Assembly (NCBI RefSeq): GCF_026914265.1
Contig: NC_069125.1
Span: 4,041,056 to 4,105,055, forward strand
Reading direction: 5' to 3'
Length of the DNA stretch: 64,000 nucleotides
From: Mya arenaria
Taxonomy: Eukaryota > Mollusca > Bivalvia > Myida > Myidae
The stretch's first letter is position 1. Each line of letters opens with the position of its first letter. Shown one piece after another: positions 25,512 through 37,319 of this stretch. The notes beneath the pieces were generated by a model. The model was not told the origin of the DNA. It made no database searches and saw only the letters and a program-made list of their open reading frames with translations. The translations under genes and the position numbers were made by a program.

Positions 25512-28500
25512 TCAAAGCCAATCATCATCATCATCATCATCATCATTATCATCATCATCATCATCACCACCACCACAACTACCACTACCACCCCCATTAT
25601 CATAAACATCATCATCATCGCTCATTTCGCCAAAGTCAGTTATTATTCCTTGCCTCAATCTCCTGATTTCTCTCTCATCCGCCTCTTGCAACGTCGCAAT
25701 GTCCGTAATTAAAACTCCTCTTCTGTTTGGCATATTGCGTACACGATTAAAAATCGCTGGGTCTTTCTCAAGCAAAAGCATCTCAATAAAACGCCGCCTT
25801 AATTGTTCATCGTGACTTTTGTTTTCATGTTTTGGTCTTAGAATATGGAAGACCGTATCTCCCCTTTTTGTTACCATAAGCGGATCTGCATCGCATTCGT
25901 TCAGCAACATATGTGCGGTATCTACATCTGCTTTTTCGCATGCAACATGCAACGGTGTTCTGCCGTACTTATCAACTGAGTTGACGTTTACTTCAGTAAC
26001 AAGTTTTGCTACCACTTTGATATTTCCTTTATGGATTGCGGCGTGTAATGGTGTGTTTCCTTGTTTGTCAGCAATTGTTTTGTCCGAATATTGCAATAAC
26101 ATGCGCGTTGCAGTTTTCTTGTCGGTTATAATGGCATAGACGAGTGGGGTTCTTCCATAGAAATCTTTCACATTTGGATTTGCCCTCTCGTCAATAAGCA
26201 TCTCGATCAGTTGTCTGTTGTTCTTCCAAACTGCAACATGAAACAGTGACATGCCCTTGATGAACGATCCCTTTCCATAAGATGCAATCCTTAGACTATC
26301 CTGACTTTTGTCATGCTTCAAAAAGACCCTGACTGTTTTACAATAACCCCTGATCGCTGCAAGAAAAATCGGATAATGTCCACGATGGTCTTTGATCTTT
26401 ATGTTGACATTTCTGCACTTTAGAAATGTTTCGACGATCTCAGACATGCCAAGGTCTGCGGCGATATGCAGGGGTGATCTCTTAAATTTTCCACCCTTTT
26501 CGTTCACAGGGGCATCATGATCAATAAGAAGCTGTATAATATCGGCGTGCTGATTGATAACCGCTCTGTGCAATGCTGTTAACTTTTTATCATTTTTCAC
26601 CTTGGGGTCAGCACCATGTTCCAACAGGCATTTTACTGCATTTGAGAAACCCTTTCTTGCTGCAACTATCAAAGGATAGTTTCCGTTTACAGCATTTCCT
26701 TTGTCATTTATATCAATTCCCACGAACTCCACTATTGTTTCAAGAACCTTTTCAGCTTCAAACACCTTTCCCTTCGCGTGCATTGCGACATAAATCGTAT
26801 CGCCCGACACTTTGGCACCATGGCTCAGTAGTAATTTCATCATTTCAATATCTCCAGAGTGTGTTGCCAACAGAAGTGGGTCGACTTGGTCCTTTGGAAA
26901 AACCTCCTGCTCAATCATCTCTTTTGCCAAAACGCTTAGCCCTCTGTACAGTGTGTATCCTGGGAGAAACATGACCATTTCTTTCATTTTGATTCCATAG
27001 TCCAGAAAGTACCCTGTCATTTTCATCACAGGAATAGTGAAGAGATCTTTATCGAGTTGTTTATCTTGGATATGACCGATAAACTTCTTGACAAAACATG
27101 TGTCGTTAAACGCATTGTGTTTAAGTATTCCGAAGTCAAGGTCGCTGATCACATCAACGGTATTAAAGCGTGGACCTTCACGCTGAAGTTGCTGAAACTC
27201 GTGTGCTGGTGGCTCTTTTATTACAAAATTGCAGTTCTTGCGACCAATCATTTGTGCAAATTTTTCACAGAGATCACCATAACACCATTCTGGTACAAAC
27301 ACCCGCAGTTCATCGTTATTCTGAGCGACTGTGACACGTTCCATTAAGAAATCCCGCGGGCAGAGTGCAATGCATTCAAGAATTTTGTGACGCCCAAGGA
27401 CTACCCCAACCATGTCTCCGTTTACGTTGTGACTGAATGTGTATTCTCCAGAACGATCGATAAACAGCAAAAGGTCCTGAACATGGCTTTTCAGGGAAGA
27501 TTTTAATGTTTCCAAAAATCCGTTACTAATTTGAATCCCAAAACTGGCAGCCACATGTTTTATGTGATCTGACACCATGAATGCATTAAGTAAATCTCGG
27601 TTTTTTATCCTCATCTTTTTCTCTGCCCAAACTGCCACCAATGCTAAGAACTTTTGGAATTGTGTTTCGTCTTCACCTTTGTACAACTGATCAACAAACG
27701 TTTTAAAATGTTTTTCAGGTTTACTGAAAAAATCAGAACCCAATCTGATTAATTCTTCGCTTTGCACAAACAATGTCGCGCACTGGGGAAAGCCAAACAC
27801 AAGATCTTCTTTTTTTCCATCTAGCAAATTCATCACTCCTTCTGCTTTCCTCACACATTCATCATACATAATGCCTCTATCTAACAGCATCTTCTCAGAA
27901 TGACTTTTCCTTGCTCTAGACTCTAAAATGTCTTTCTTTTCTTTGAAAGTCAAGAATTTTAATGAAGACAAAAGTAACACATTTCCATCTTTCTCATTAA
28001 ATATTGTTATTTTGTCCATTTCTGCAAGGGCTTCCTCTTTAATGAAGTGTCTAGTGGTAATAATTACTTTCAAACGTCCCTTTCTGGCTGCTGCTGTCAT
28101 TAACGGAATATACGGAATCCAATCATGAACGAGCTTTTGATTCAGCGCTCCCCCTCCAAAAATGTCATCAACAATAACTGTTGTAAACAGTGGTAAAGAC
28201 CAATCAACCTTGTTCCAATCACTCGCATTATTCAGTTTCAGGCAGTTTTTTCGCTTTGTACCATCCGCAAGAGCCAGCCTTGCTGCCATGGAAGTTTTAC
28301 CCTCCCCGGGATGGCCAGTCAGCACGATGATTCGTTTTTGATCAAGCAAACGTTTGGCTCCTTTAAAGCGGGCTGTTTCGACATAAAAGTCATCATCACA
28401 ATTCTCCTCCAGGAACCAAAGTGTACTTTCTGTTTAACGAAATAATAAATGGTAAATATTAATTTGATTTTAAATAAATGTTGAGAGAAATGCCTATAAT

Positions 28501-31247
28501 ATGAAAAATTCAGTTACAAGTCAATATAAGGGGTATTTTACTATATCATGGGATAACGAAACGGACGTTACTCCTTTATTTTTAATTTTGAGCCTTCGAT
28601 ATATTTATGTAATATGATGACAATATTTAACTTCTTTATCATTTATTGTCATGTGTAGAACAATTTAGTTAAAAAATCAGTTCTGCCTATATGATTATGG
28701 AAGTACCGTGTGGAGGTATCTTAACACCAAATAACCTAATAATTAGGAAATCATACCTCGGAGACTCTTCATCTCAGGAGTAAACAGGTCAAGGGATTTT
28801 GTCCTTAATTCGCCTATTTCAGTTATCAAGGTGTTCATGCCGCATGACTGCCCAAGCGTTACCATAGCCTTTGAATCATATCGTAAAGTAAACAATACAG
28901 TGTTAACTACAGGGACAAGCCTATGAGCCAAAATATACAAATGAACACTTCTCTCATTGCTCTTGTCATTTTTGATTATGTTAAGAATATTTTCGAGGAT
29001 ATTCCCATGCTCCTAATGCGTGGCCAGTTTCAAAATGTAAACAAACTTGGTAGAGTACTACTTTCCAATGCTTTAAACAGCCATTTTAAGCTCCAGCCTT
29101 TGCGGTTCAAGAGAAGTTTAAAAAATGTATCTTTAGTTTTTTGGACTCTCATTTACTATGTAGCGTAGCCTTTTGAACTCATTAAGAAAGGGCCAATACC
29201 AGGATGTTTCTGGTAAAATTTGAGCAAAATCGGCCAAGTAGTTTCTCATTCAATGCAGTTTGAAACCAAAAATGTTAACGATGGTCAACATACGATGGAA
29301 ACAGTGTACTCACAATAGCTCACCTTGAACATTTAGTGCTCCGGTGAAATTGCTCCGGTGTGATTAATATCATATGAAACTAAATAATGTATATTCCCAT
29401 TAACAATTGTTTGCTTTATGTTCTCTTTTCAATACATGTATTGTACGTTTATTCACAAGACATTCCCCAAAAATGTGTAGTAAATATGACCTAACATACC
29501 TTGTCCACTACGTTTTGTAACGAAACTTCCTTATGTTAAGGTTCTGCTCAAGGCAAAAGTCGGTTAAAAGGACAAAAACATAAAAATGTTCTAACATGTC
29601 AATTTTGATTTAATTTGAATGTGAAGGTGTAACATTTAACGAATTAAGATTTTATCAAAGTTTTGCTCAACAAGCACTCAAAGAAAGGTGCTCAAGACTC
29701 CCCAGTAAACAAGGTCTAGTGGTTTTGTGGAGATGTCTTCTATTTTAAGAAAGATGTGTTTTTTTTGCTTATTTAAAAAAAAAAATTGCAAGAAACCACA
29801 AAGGCAGTTTTAATTATGTATTCTGGATCATTTTGATACAAAAACATAAATAAGTTTTTAGACAAAAACGCTTTTTTCGTTTATTTTATTATTATAATTC
29901 TTTTGTTTACAAACACATTTTGCACTGGTGTATGCTTTACCCTTGAAAATGAGTTTTTTTCCAAAACAAATATTTAACATGAACGTTTGAAACAATTTAA
30001 TTGTTGACCTTTCCTATCCATTTTGGCATTAAATAAAAACTCACTGAATGAATTTATTATATTTTGATATAACAGACAAACAATATGGATAACTTTCGAG
30101 TCCAATTAAAGACTCTTATTAAATTTAAAATACGTTATTTGAAATACTAAAGTATTATCCAACCAGATACAGGACGTTAGGTTGGATGACCATCATGTAA
30201 TCAGTCGTTTTTAATTGATAGGTTATTGAATTTATATGACGTCGAAGAGATGGGAATCCGAATTAGTCGGTGATTTGGTCGCCGACTTCAACGTGGGAAA
30301 CCAACATCAATTGAACGTCGACCTAACGGTTTGTGCCAGCTTGGAAGTATTATACATTTATCAAACGAACATGACGGCAGGATTTTTTATATTACTTACG
30401 TCTTTGAGTATATTCCAACCATCTTCAAAATCATTATTTTTTAATTGTGCGACAGGTGCATGTTGCATCTGAAAAAAGAGAAAAACAAATTGCTAATGTT
30501 TTGGACAAATTAACAAATCAAAATGAACAGAAATGTTTTACGCCGATAAACACATGGCGATATATAGTATATCATAAGGTGTCCACGGTGCATTAATCAT
30601 TTATTAAGAAATGGTTTACTATACAAAGCTATGCAAAGTGTAACCAAATGCTCGCATTTTATATAGATAAGTAGTTTATGTAATATCAACTCTAGGTGTG
30701 AAGGCGAAAATGTTCGATCTTTTCTTTATTTAATGTCACTTAGAACCTTTTCACATTCACCCCTCGATCTAGAATAGCCCTTTCCTATATTTAACAGCAT
30801 AGTGTTATCACCGGGATATTATTGCAGGATCGTTCCCAGTGTTAATTAATAGTTTAAACAAAATACCTCGTTACGCAAGTTTCGTATCCGTACAATGCTT
30901 GCAATGTCTGGCTGCGTGGGGTTTATAATCTTTTTGTTCTCCTTTATTTCCCATGTGGTATCGTTTGGATCCAAATTGCAGACACTTCTAAGAAGTAACA
31001 CTAAAAGAGTAGTGTCAAACTCTCCAGAATCTGGGTTCTGATTGAGCTTAGAGTATTGTATTTTTGAAAGTATGCCTCTTTTCTTCAAATCTTTTAATAT
31101 GTCTGCATGTGTTTTAAGTTTCAGATGATACGCAAGTTTAGCAGGTGGGAAAATGGAGTCAAATTTTGCTCGCAAAACTTCGCCTGCTTTCATCACCAGC
31201 AGGTGCAGCCGAATATAATTGTTCTCATTCTGGTTCCCATCCGCCAT
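25512..31247 (-). CDS. HEPN - nSTAND3 NTPase - ankyrin repeat protein (DZIP3-like HEPN)
   Basis: Four coding exons on the minus strand join in frame: 31247-30867, 30468-30400, 29012-28757 and 28429-25512, giving about 1207 residues. An acceptor just before the ATG (31250-31249) implies an upstream non-coding exon. Residues 1 to about 150 resemble DZIP3-type HEPN domains. R125-N-E from exon 1 joins M-Q-H130 of exon 2 to make RNxxxH, the signature of HEPN RNases. A P-loop NTPase of the nSTAND3 kind follows, with Walker A GHPGEGKTS (274-282), Walker B TTVIVDD (to 324) and a sensor-like ITTR. About nine to ten ankyrin repeats occupy roughly 750-1120 (for example GRTPLHVACEKADVDTAHML). The protein ends in a Gly and poly-Asp tail. 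STAND proteins usually oligomerise on sensing a ligand. Related gene families are expanded in bivalves and are often proposed as immune receptors; that role is inference here. The exon-3 acceptor has a weak pyrimidine tract. Confidence 0.85.
25517..25575. repeat. Coding trinucleotide microsatellite (poly-Asp)
   Basis: A run of ATC/ACC triplets on the plus strand encodes the C-terminal poly-Asp tail of the minus-strand ankyrin protein. Its length is likely polymorphic. A similar short CATCAT run sits at 25610-25620. Confidence 0.85.
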
Positions 31248-31269
31248 GCTGGAACACAACAACATCAGT

Positions 31270-32790
31270 TAGCGTTCCAATTGTTTTTTATGGAATTTAG
31301 TTTATAACGTAGGCAACTAGGCAATGTTGGGCATAATTATTGGCACTACAGGAATTTAAATACCTGTCATGGTTTAGTTTAATCGTATTTAATTGTAAAT
31401 AATATACGCATATGATATAAATAATTTCGACAACAATAGGATTATACAATCTGGTTGGTCCACAAGTTATGACAACATTTGAAAATGGCCCTCCTCGAAA
31501 GTGGTTATCACCTGTCATGATAAAATCTAATCCAGCTCCCAAACCTCCCTCCCATCGTCTTAGGAATGACATTTCCATCAACCCATGAATAGCCTCTTAT
31601 AATTATAAACAATGTTCTATTTTAAATATGCTACTGCATTTGCAAATTCAAATCTGAAAGAAAACAGACGCATTAATAATATATATGTTCCGTACAATAC
31701 TTTTATAAAATGTCATTTTAAGAAGATATTGTTCGTAAAAATCACATTAAGTCACTCCCCCCCCCCCCCCCCCGCCCAAACACACACTAATTGGCTTAAA
31801 CTATTTGAATTTAATATTTTTGCTGTTTGGAATCATGAACAAAATAAAAATAAATGTACTGATAATTGTCTTTCTTTTTTTCTTTTTTATCACTCTTTTA
31901 ATCTTGAGTTGGAGCTACAACATGTTATGGCTTAATTGGCAGTATAGTCATTATTTGTTTTCTTTCTGCACCAATTAAGGTATAAACGTATCATTGCGTG
32001 ATTTTTATGCATTATGAACCAAAATGATTATTTTAATGTCATTTGAATCGGTTTGATTTGTAGATACTAAATATGTCAAATTAATATCGCAAATAATATG
32101 ACATATATAGTGACACTAAATGATTTAAAATATTGTAAAATCTGTCATTTTATTTAAAATTTCTGTCCAAAATAAACAATAATGATGTTATCTTGAGTGT
32201 AGTCTCAAATGGTCATAAAATTAACAAAATATATGGGGTCACCAGGCATTATTTCAAATAATTAAAATAATTCAAAAGCTTGTTGGTCTAATCGGATACC
32301 ATTACATTCCTTAAAGTTATGTTGTGATATATGTTTTGGCGAGAGCGCTATTTTTATCGAGGGTTGGCAGTCGGCATCAATGCGGTTAACATTGTAATCA
32401 TGACAAAAGCCATGCTAGCCACCATGCTTGGTCCATGACTAGTCTTATTGCAGTGTATTTACTATTAAAAACAAACCTGTTTTGCTTCTTTCTACTGTAA
32501 CTAATATAAAGTAGACTATATACAGAGGGCTTTATAACAAACTGACAATTCAGTTCATCATTGTTGACAGTCGAGGTCATTTCAAGATCAAAATAAGTAA
32601 CAAACGAGAACTTTATACCAGCTGTGTTTTCAACAAATGTAAATTCTAAACAACATATTTATGAGATGATATACACATGATCCTACTATGCCATTACTTG
32701 TGTAACGAATGTTAAAAGAAGGAAATGTTCAAGAAATCTCAACAGTTTGGTTATGCGACATGAGAAGCAAAACAGGTTTGTTTTTAAAAG
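31270..32790. other. 5' flank of the HEPN gene
   Basis: This should contain the upstream non-coding exon and promoter of the minus-strand gene, but I cannot place them. A 17-base C run lies at 31757-31773. No other gene is seen; the short open frames look random. Confidence 0.4.
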
Positions 32791-32792
32791 TA

Positions 32793-32878
32793 CAGTCAAA
32801 CCTGTATTAAGTGGCCACCCTTGGGAAATGATCAAAGTGGCTGCTTAAGACAGGTGGCCACTTAATCCAGGTTTGACA
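32793..32878. mobile_element. Short palindromic element with Tigger/pogo-like end
   Basis: GTCAAACCTGTATTAAGTGG (32795-32814) is repeated inverted at 32853-32877, around a 38-base centre. It is preceded by TACA, so the left end reads TA-CAGTCAAACC, similar to pogo/Tigger termini with a TA target. A pogo-type transposase fragment lies 350 bases to the right, which makes it likely that this is one end, or a mini-derivative, of that element. Confidence 0.55.
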
Positions 32879-33042
32879 TTTCCGCCACTTTAGCTTTATT
32901 CAGAGATGGAGTATGTATCTTAACCACCACCTCACACCACAATCAATAACATCTGTTTCAATATTATTGAAGAAGGTTGAATACAAATACATGTGTATAG
33001 ATAAAAAACTTTATTTCAAATTTATAAATAAAATACATTAGA

Positions 33043-33235
33043 TAAATGTTGATACAAGGCATAAACAAAACACACCACATATCAGTCTACACATTAACAC
33101 AACTACATGTACATACACATTTTTAGTTCACTTTTTAAAGTAGTCCGTATATTAAATAAATGTTGATGCATAGCATTAACAAAACACAACAAAACAAAAC
33201 ACACCACAGATCAGTCTGCACATTTACACATTTCC
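33043..33235. repeat. Direct repeat of about 115 bp
   Basis: The block with aaatgttgatacaaggcata, acacaccaca and atcagtct near 33043 recurs in order near 33157. It lies between the short palindrome and the transposase fragment. Confidence 0.6.
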
Positions 33236-33450
33236 CGTATTTTTACGCTGTCTTTTTGCCTTTAGATTTCCATTGCTTTCATATTCCTCCACAATTTCAC
33301 GCTTACGCTTAAGTAAGAAATTGATTTGAGTCCGTCCACAGTTAAAATCCTTGGCAACATTCTTGCATTACGACCGTTTTCTAATAACTTTACACACTCG
33401 ACACGTTCTTTTAGAGTCAAACACTTTCGATTAGTCTTTTTTTCAGCCAT
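33232..33450 (-). pseudogene. N-terminal fragment of a Tigger/pogo transposase (CENP-B-type HTH)
   Basis: On the minus strand, MAEKKTNRKCLTLKERVECV and KLLENGRNAR match the start of CENP-B/pogo helix-turn-helix domains. A second frame continues with KRKREIVEEYE and KAKRQRKN, so a frameshift lies near the middle (around 33350). Only about 70 residues are present: no DDE catalytic domain is visible downstream. This is a decayed DNA transposon remnant. Confidence 0.7.
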
Positions 33451-34010
33451 AATCAAAGTTAAATTTTTTTATCAAGAACAATGCATTGTAAATATCCGTT
33501 CGTAGAAATATAAATCCGTGCACTTAGAAAAATAATATTGAAGTGAATAAAAATCGTAACTCGTTTCACGCCGTCGAATGACAATGCACACTGTGAATTC
33601 ATAATAACCGGTGTTTTTGTCGGTATTTAATAATTAACTTCTTATCTAAGAGAAACACTGCAATAAGACCAGTGGCACAACAAAATTTCTTAAAATTCAG
33701 TTTCAACGCAGTATGGTAGTTTACATCTATTACTGTCCGAAGGCAATAGTGGATTTGGTGCTTAGAAAATATCGCCACTATTCAGTCCTTCAAAATCTTA
33801 AAATGCTTATTCGATTCAAAAACATAAGTAAGAGTTTCTCATTTGTTTATCACGCTTCTGAGCATACTTTCTATCTGTATATAATGTTTAGGATAATTGT
33901 GACCGCCATTAACATCAAGAGTCTTGAAAAAGAGTCAAGAATTAATAATTGTTCTCAAATCAATTCTGTCAAACGCTAGAAAGTACTTAAAATGTATACT
34001 TATATATCTC

Positions 34011-34314
34011 TTAAAGGGGCTGTACTCCGTATGATAAAATAGCGAAAAAAAAAGAAAATTGTCGAAAACTGACATAAACTTGGCATAGATGTGTACAATG
34101 CTTTGAAACTTACTAACTAAAGTACCACATAGTTTACAATTTATTTAAGTTTAGCAGTTATTTCGTATTTTTCTCCAACACATATTTTTCACATTTTTGT
34201 ACTTTTTTTTACAATTATGATATTAAAGCGTAACACATTTTATTAGATAATTGTCCTGAGATTCGCTACAGAAAAAATCTTTTTTGGTGCCAATCTGGTG
34301 TACAATCCCTTTAA
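34011..34314. mobile_element. TTAA-flanked MITE (piggyBac-like)
   Basis: The ends are TTAAAGGGGCTGTAC (34011-34025) and GTGTACAATCCCTTTAA (34298-34314), imperfect inverted repeats that include the TTAA target. It is about 304 bp with no coding capacity. TTAA targets are typical of piggyBac-mobilised elements. Confidence 0.75.
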
Positions 34315-34329
34315 CCACAATGTCAATTC

Positions 34330-35179
34330 ACTAACAAAAGTAGCTTTGTTGTTAGGGTAAGATTTTCATGTTATTGTATAAACCTAATTAACATGATCGT
34401 GAATTTTGTTTTGTAAATTGCCAATTATTTAGTTAAATAAATTCGTAGTTTGATACACTAAAGGCAGCTATTGCATTCACTTATTAACATCATCAAATGT
34501 TAAAGAATTCATTGCCTATAATTGTTATTTGTAATTGCAGTAATAAATAATACGAAACTTGCAAACTTTTTTTTCAACAGACTGCAATTTATATAAAGGA
34601 AACAACTACAGAAAGTAGTTTATAGTAGAAACGTTGTTGTCGCTTTTAATTCTAACAGCATTATCCTGCAAAGACAGGACTCTTTGTAGAGCATTATCTG
34701 CAAGCACATGTCCAAGCAACGGCTCTGGGACACTCAACTATTTTTGAACATATAACACAAATTAACACTATACAGCTATTTTCATCTTTATATTAAACAA
34801 ATACTACATGTTGGGGCGCAATTCTGATTTTCCACATCATACAAGGTAGTTGTGTTCGATAAGCACCTTAGTTCATGGTTATTAATACCATGACTCACTG
34901 GGGAGAAATTGCATGTCCTCATATCTTTCCACTTGATAATACCCCTGTTTATCACGGAGACCATCCATCGCTAACACCCAGTCTAGTTATTATCAGTTAA
35001 ACTTAATCGTTGAGTACCTGAACAACTAAAACGTGCTTATGTTATGGACAAATGTGTTATCAGCTCTACTTAGCTTCAAATAAGTTCTTCCCTGATCATA
35101 ATGACAGTATCTAAGCCAATTTACTTCCGTCTTAATCATATGTGATTTGACTACACTAAATCCAAGGTATCTTTTTTCA
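34330..35179. other. Gene-free stretch
   Basis: I see no exon, RNA gene or long repeat in this segment before the segmental duplication begins. Confidence 0.4.
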
Positions 35180-36240
35180 AGTCAATAAGTTGCACAAAAT
35201 CTCCGGTATTGCTATTGCCAAGCCGACTTACCAAATGATTGACCATAAATACCACATATATATACTCCCGCGTAAGCCATTACAGTGTATAATTGTTTGA
35301 TACATTTTGTGTCAACATTCAATGTAATATACCGTCAAAGACAAGCTCAAAACCATTATTTTTAAGGCAACCCAATACCTCCCTCTAAAAATAATAATAA
35401 TCCGATACGCTACATACATCTAAGATTAAATTAATCGTTAGGGTAAGATCCAAGTAAGACCAGTATTAAATACCACCCAAGGCCAAAATTATTGTCCAAC
35501 CTAATGACTGGGTTTCCAATAAATAAAAGTCCAATGAATGAGACAAAATTATGTGATAAAAATATGAAATAAAACCTAAGTACCTGCTGTTTGTTTTATT
35601 GACTCTGCACGTCCGTACTCGTATCTTAGCCAATACTAAACTTAATCCGAGACAGGTTCTTTCCTTTCACTTAATTTCAGAGTGATACTGTTAAAAATCC
35701 ACCATGAGTTCTTACCTCCATTGAAACATAATACAATAAAAAACATTGCAAGCATTTTCAAAATGTCTATTCATCATCGTATACGTATTAAATATATATT
35801 TTGTAAACATAGCACCGTCAATTATTAAGCTTGCTTCTCTTACCAACCTAACGGAATAACATCATTTACAGTACTCAATTTTATGTACGCTATATAAAAC
35901 AAATAATAAATAAAATACTAAATAAATAAATTCAAAATGAATTCAATTAAGAAAAACACATTTCTAGTTTCGATTTAGAATCTTCATCAATTTAATTGAA
36001 ATGGATATTTATAAGATCTGGCTTCCTAAAGCTTTTGTAATTCTTTATAGATTAATTTAGCCTATTGTATATGCGAAACAAAAGTAAAACAAACCTTAAC
36101 GATTGACCTGACTGGCATGAGACTTTCTCCTTCATGCATCAAGGCGAAATCCACTCGGGAATTTCCTTAAAATATCTACTTTCGATGTTTCAGTGCCGCT
36201 TGGTAGTTTGTAACCTATTATGAGACTGTTTTTGACGGCT
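35180..36240. repeat. Right copy of the segmental duplication
   Basis: Aligns in order with 4560-6680, but is about half as long, so many indels separate the copies. It runs straight into the promoter box and first exon of the small gene at 36448. Confidence 0.7.
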
Positions 36241-36255
36241 TGAAATATTTGCGCA

Positions 36256-36280
36256 CCGTTACCGTGCCATTTATGTACAC
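36256..36280 (+). promoter_or_regulatory. Conserved upstream box of the small-gene family (copy 1)
   Basis: CCGTGCCATTTATGTACAC, about 170 bases before the ATG. It matches the box of copy 2 exactly over 19 bases, while surrounding sequence has diverged more. Confidence 0.55.
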
Positions 36281-36447
36281 GGAAATAGACCGAGTTTATA
36301 TTTTACTCGTTACTTTCGGTTTCGTTATTTTATTCGAAACATTAGGGTTTAAACTGTTGATTTTATATCGTGTGTCAGTTCTTACTTGATCTTGTTACAA
36401 GTTAACCTGATTTTACTTTTGACTTTTACAGTAATGTCCCTTCAACA

Positions 36448-37214
36448 ATGAGTCGAATGACAACAACTGAAAGTGAATCTCAACATTCATTCAATGTGAT
36501 TGGAAATCAACGTTCAAGTGTTGTTGGAAATGAGAAAAGTATTGGATTTACGGTTGGATTCGAAAATGCAGCAATGGGTCGGGGTAAAGATGGAATAGTT
36601 CCGGAAAGACTCCAGAATCGCGCTAGGTCAAAACAGACAATACTGTCAAAAGAGGATCTTGATGAAAAGCAGAGATTGGCAGCTGAACGCAAAAGGGTAA
36701 CATATTTTAGGGCCAGAACAACTTGAACTATATGATACAAATGACTAAGAATAACAACAAACTCTCGGTTCGCTTCATAAGGACATAGTGACAAAAATGT
36801 GACAAAATGCATTTGATTAAATGTATATATCATATATGTAGTTATACATTTTATTACACATTTGTCGAAATAACGTGTGTGCACATATTATATTCAATAA
36901 AATACGATTAAATTAAATTGCTAAAACACTGTTTATGTGCATGCGTATTAAGATTCAATATGTTCCTACTTTAGTCTGCGTAAGTGTACTAATATGTACA
37001 TACATGTATACACAATTTATGGGTTAACTGTTTAGCCACTACTATAATTGCTATGAGAACAGTGTTTTATTTTTAAATACAGCAAAAGGATGCGGAAAAA
37101 GTAAAGATGGCAAGGAAAGTAAGCGAAGACACAGTAAAGTTTGACAAGATTGTACATCAAAGAATTCAACCAAAGTGGTTTGAGAAAGGCATGGATAAGA
37201 CGTTATTCAAATAG
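36448..37214 (+). CDS. Small basic protein, paralogue 1 (function unknown)
   Basis: Two exons (36448-36696 and 37083-37214) join in phase 0 through GT-AG ends and give 126 residues. I do not recognise the family. The product is hydrophilic, basic and rich in Lys, Arg and Glu. Its conserved core is NQRSSVVGNEKSIGFT and MGRGKDGIVPERLQNRARSK, followed by a charged segment (LSKEDLDEKQRLAAERKR) that may form a helix or coiled coil. The C-terminus IQPKWFEKGMDKTLFK is almost identical to that of paralogue 2. It has no signal peptide or membrane segment; a nuclear or cytosolic site is inferred from composition only. AATAAA follows at 37306. Conservation of both exons and splice sites between diverged paralogues argues that it is a real gene. 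Confidence 0.75.
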
Positions 37215-37305
37215 TGTTAAAATGTGCATGGACGTTATCATATTCAGCTGATAATGGGCAGAAAATCAAGCATGTTATGGTCATATAGTTATATTTTTGC
37301 TGTTG

Positions 37306-37311
37306 AATAAA
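37306..37311 (+). terminator. Polyadenylation signal of paralogue 1
   Basis: AATAAA about 92 bases after the stop codon. Confidence 0.5.
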
Positions 37312-37319
37312 TTGTACAT

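Noticed and set aside
28743-28940. Starting exon 3 of the HEPN gene at the methionine near 28940, or at the acceptor at 28921
   Set aside because: The frame stays open further upstream to an acceptor at 29013 that is phase 0 and fits exon 2. The 28921 site would break the frame.
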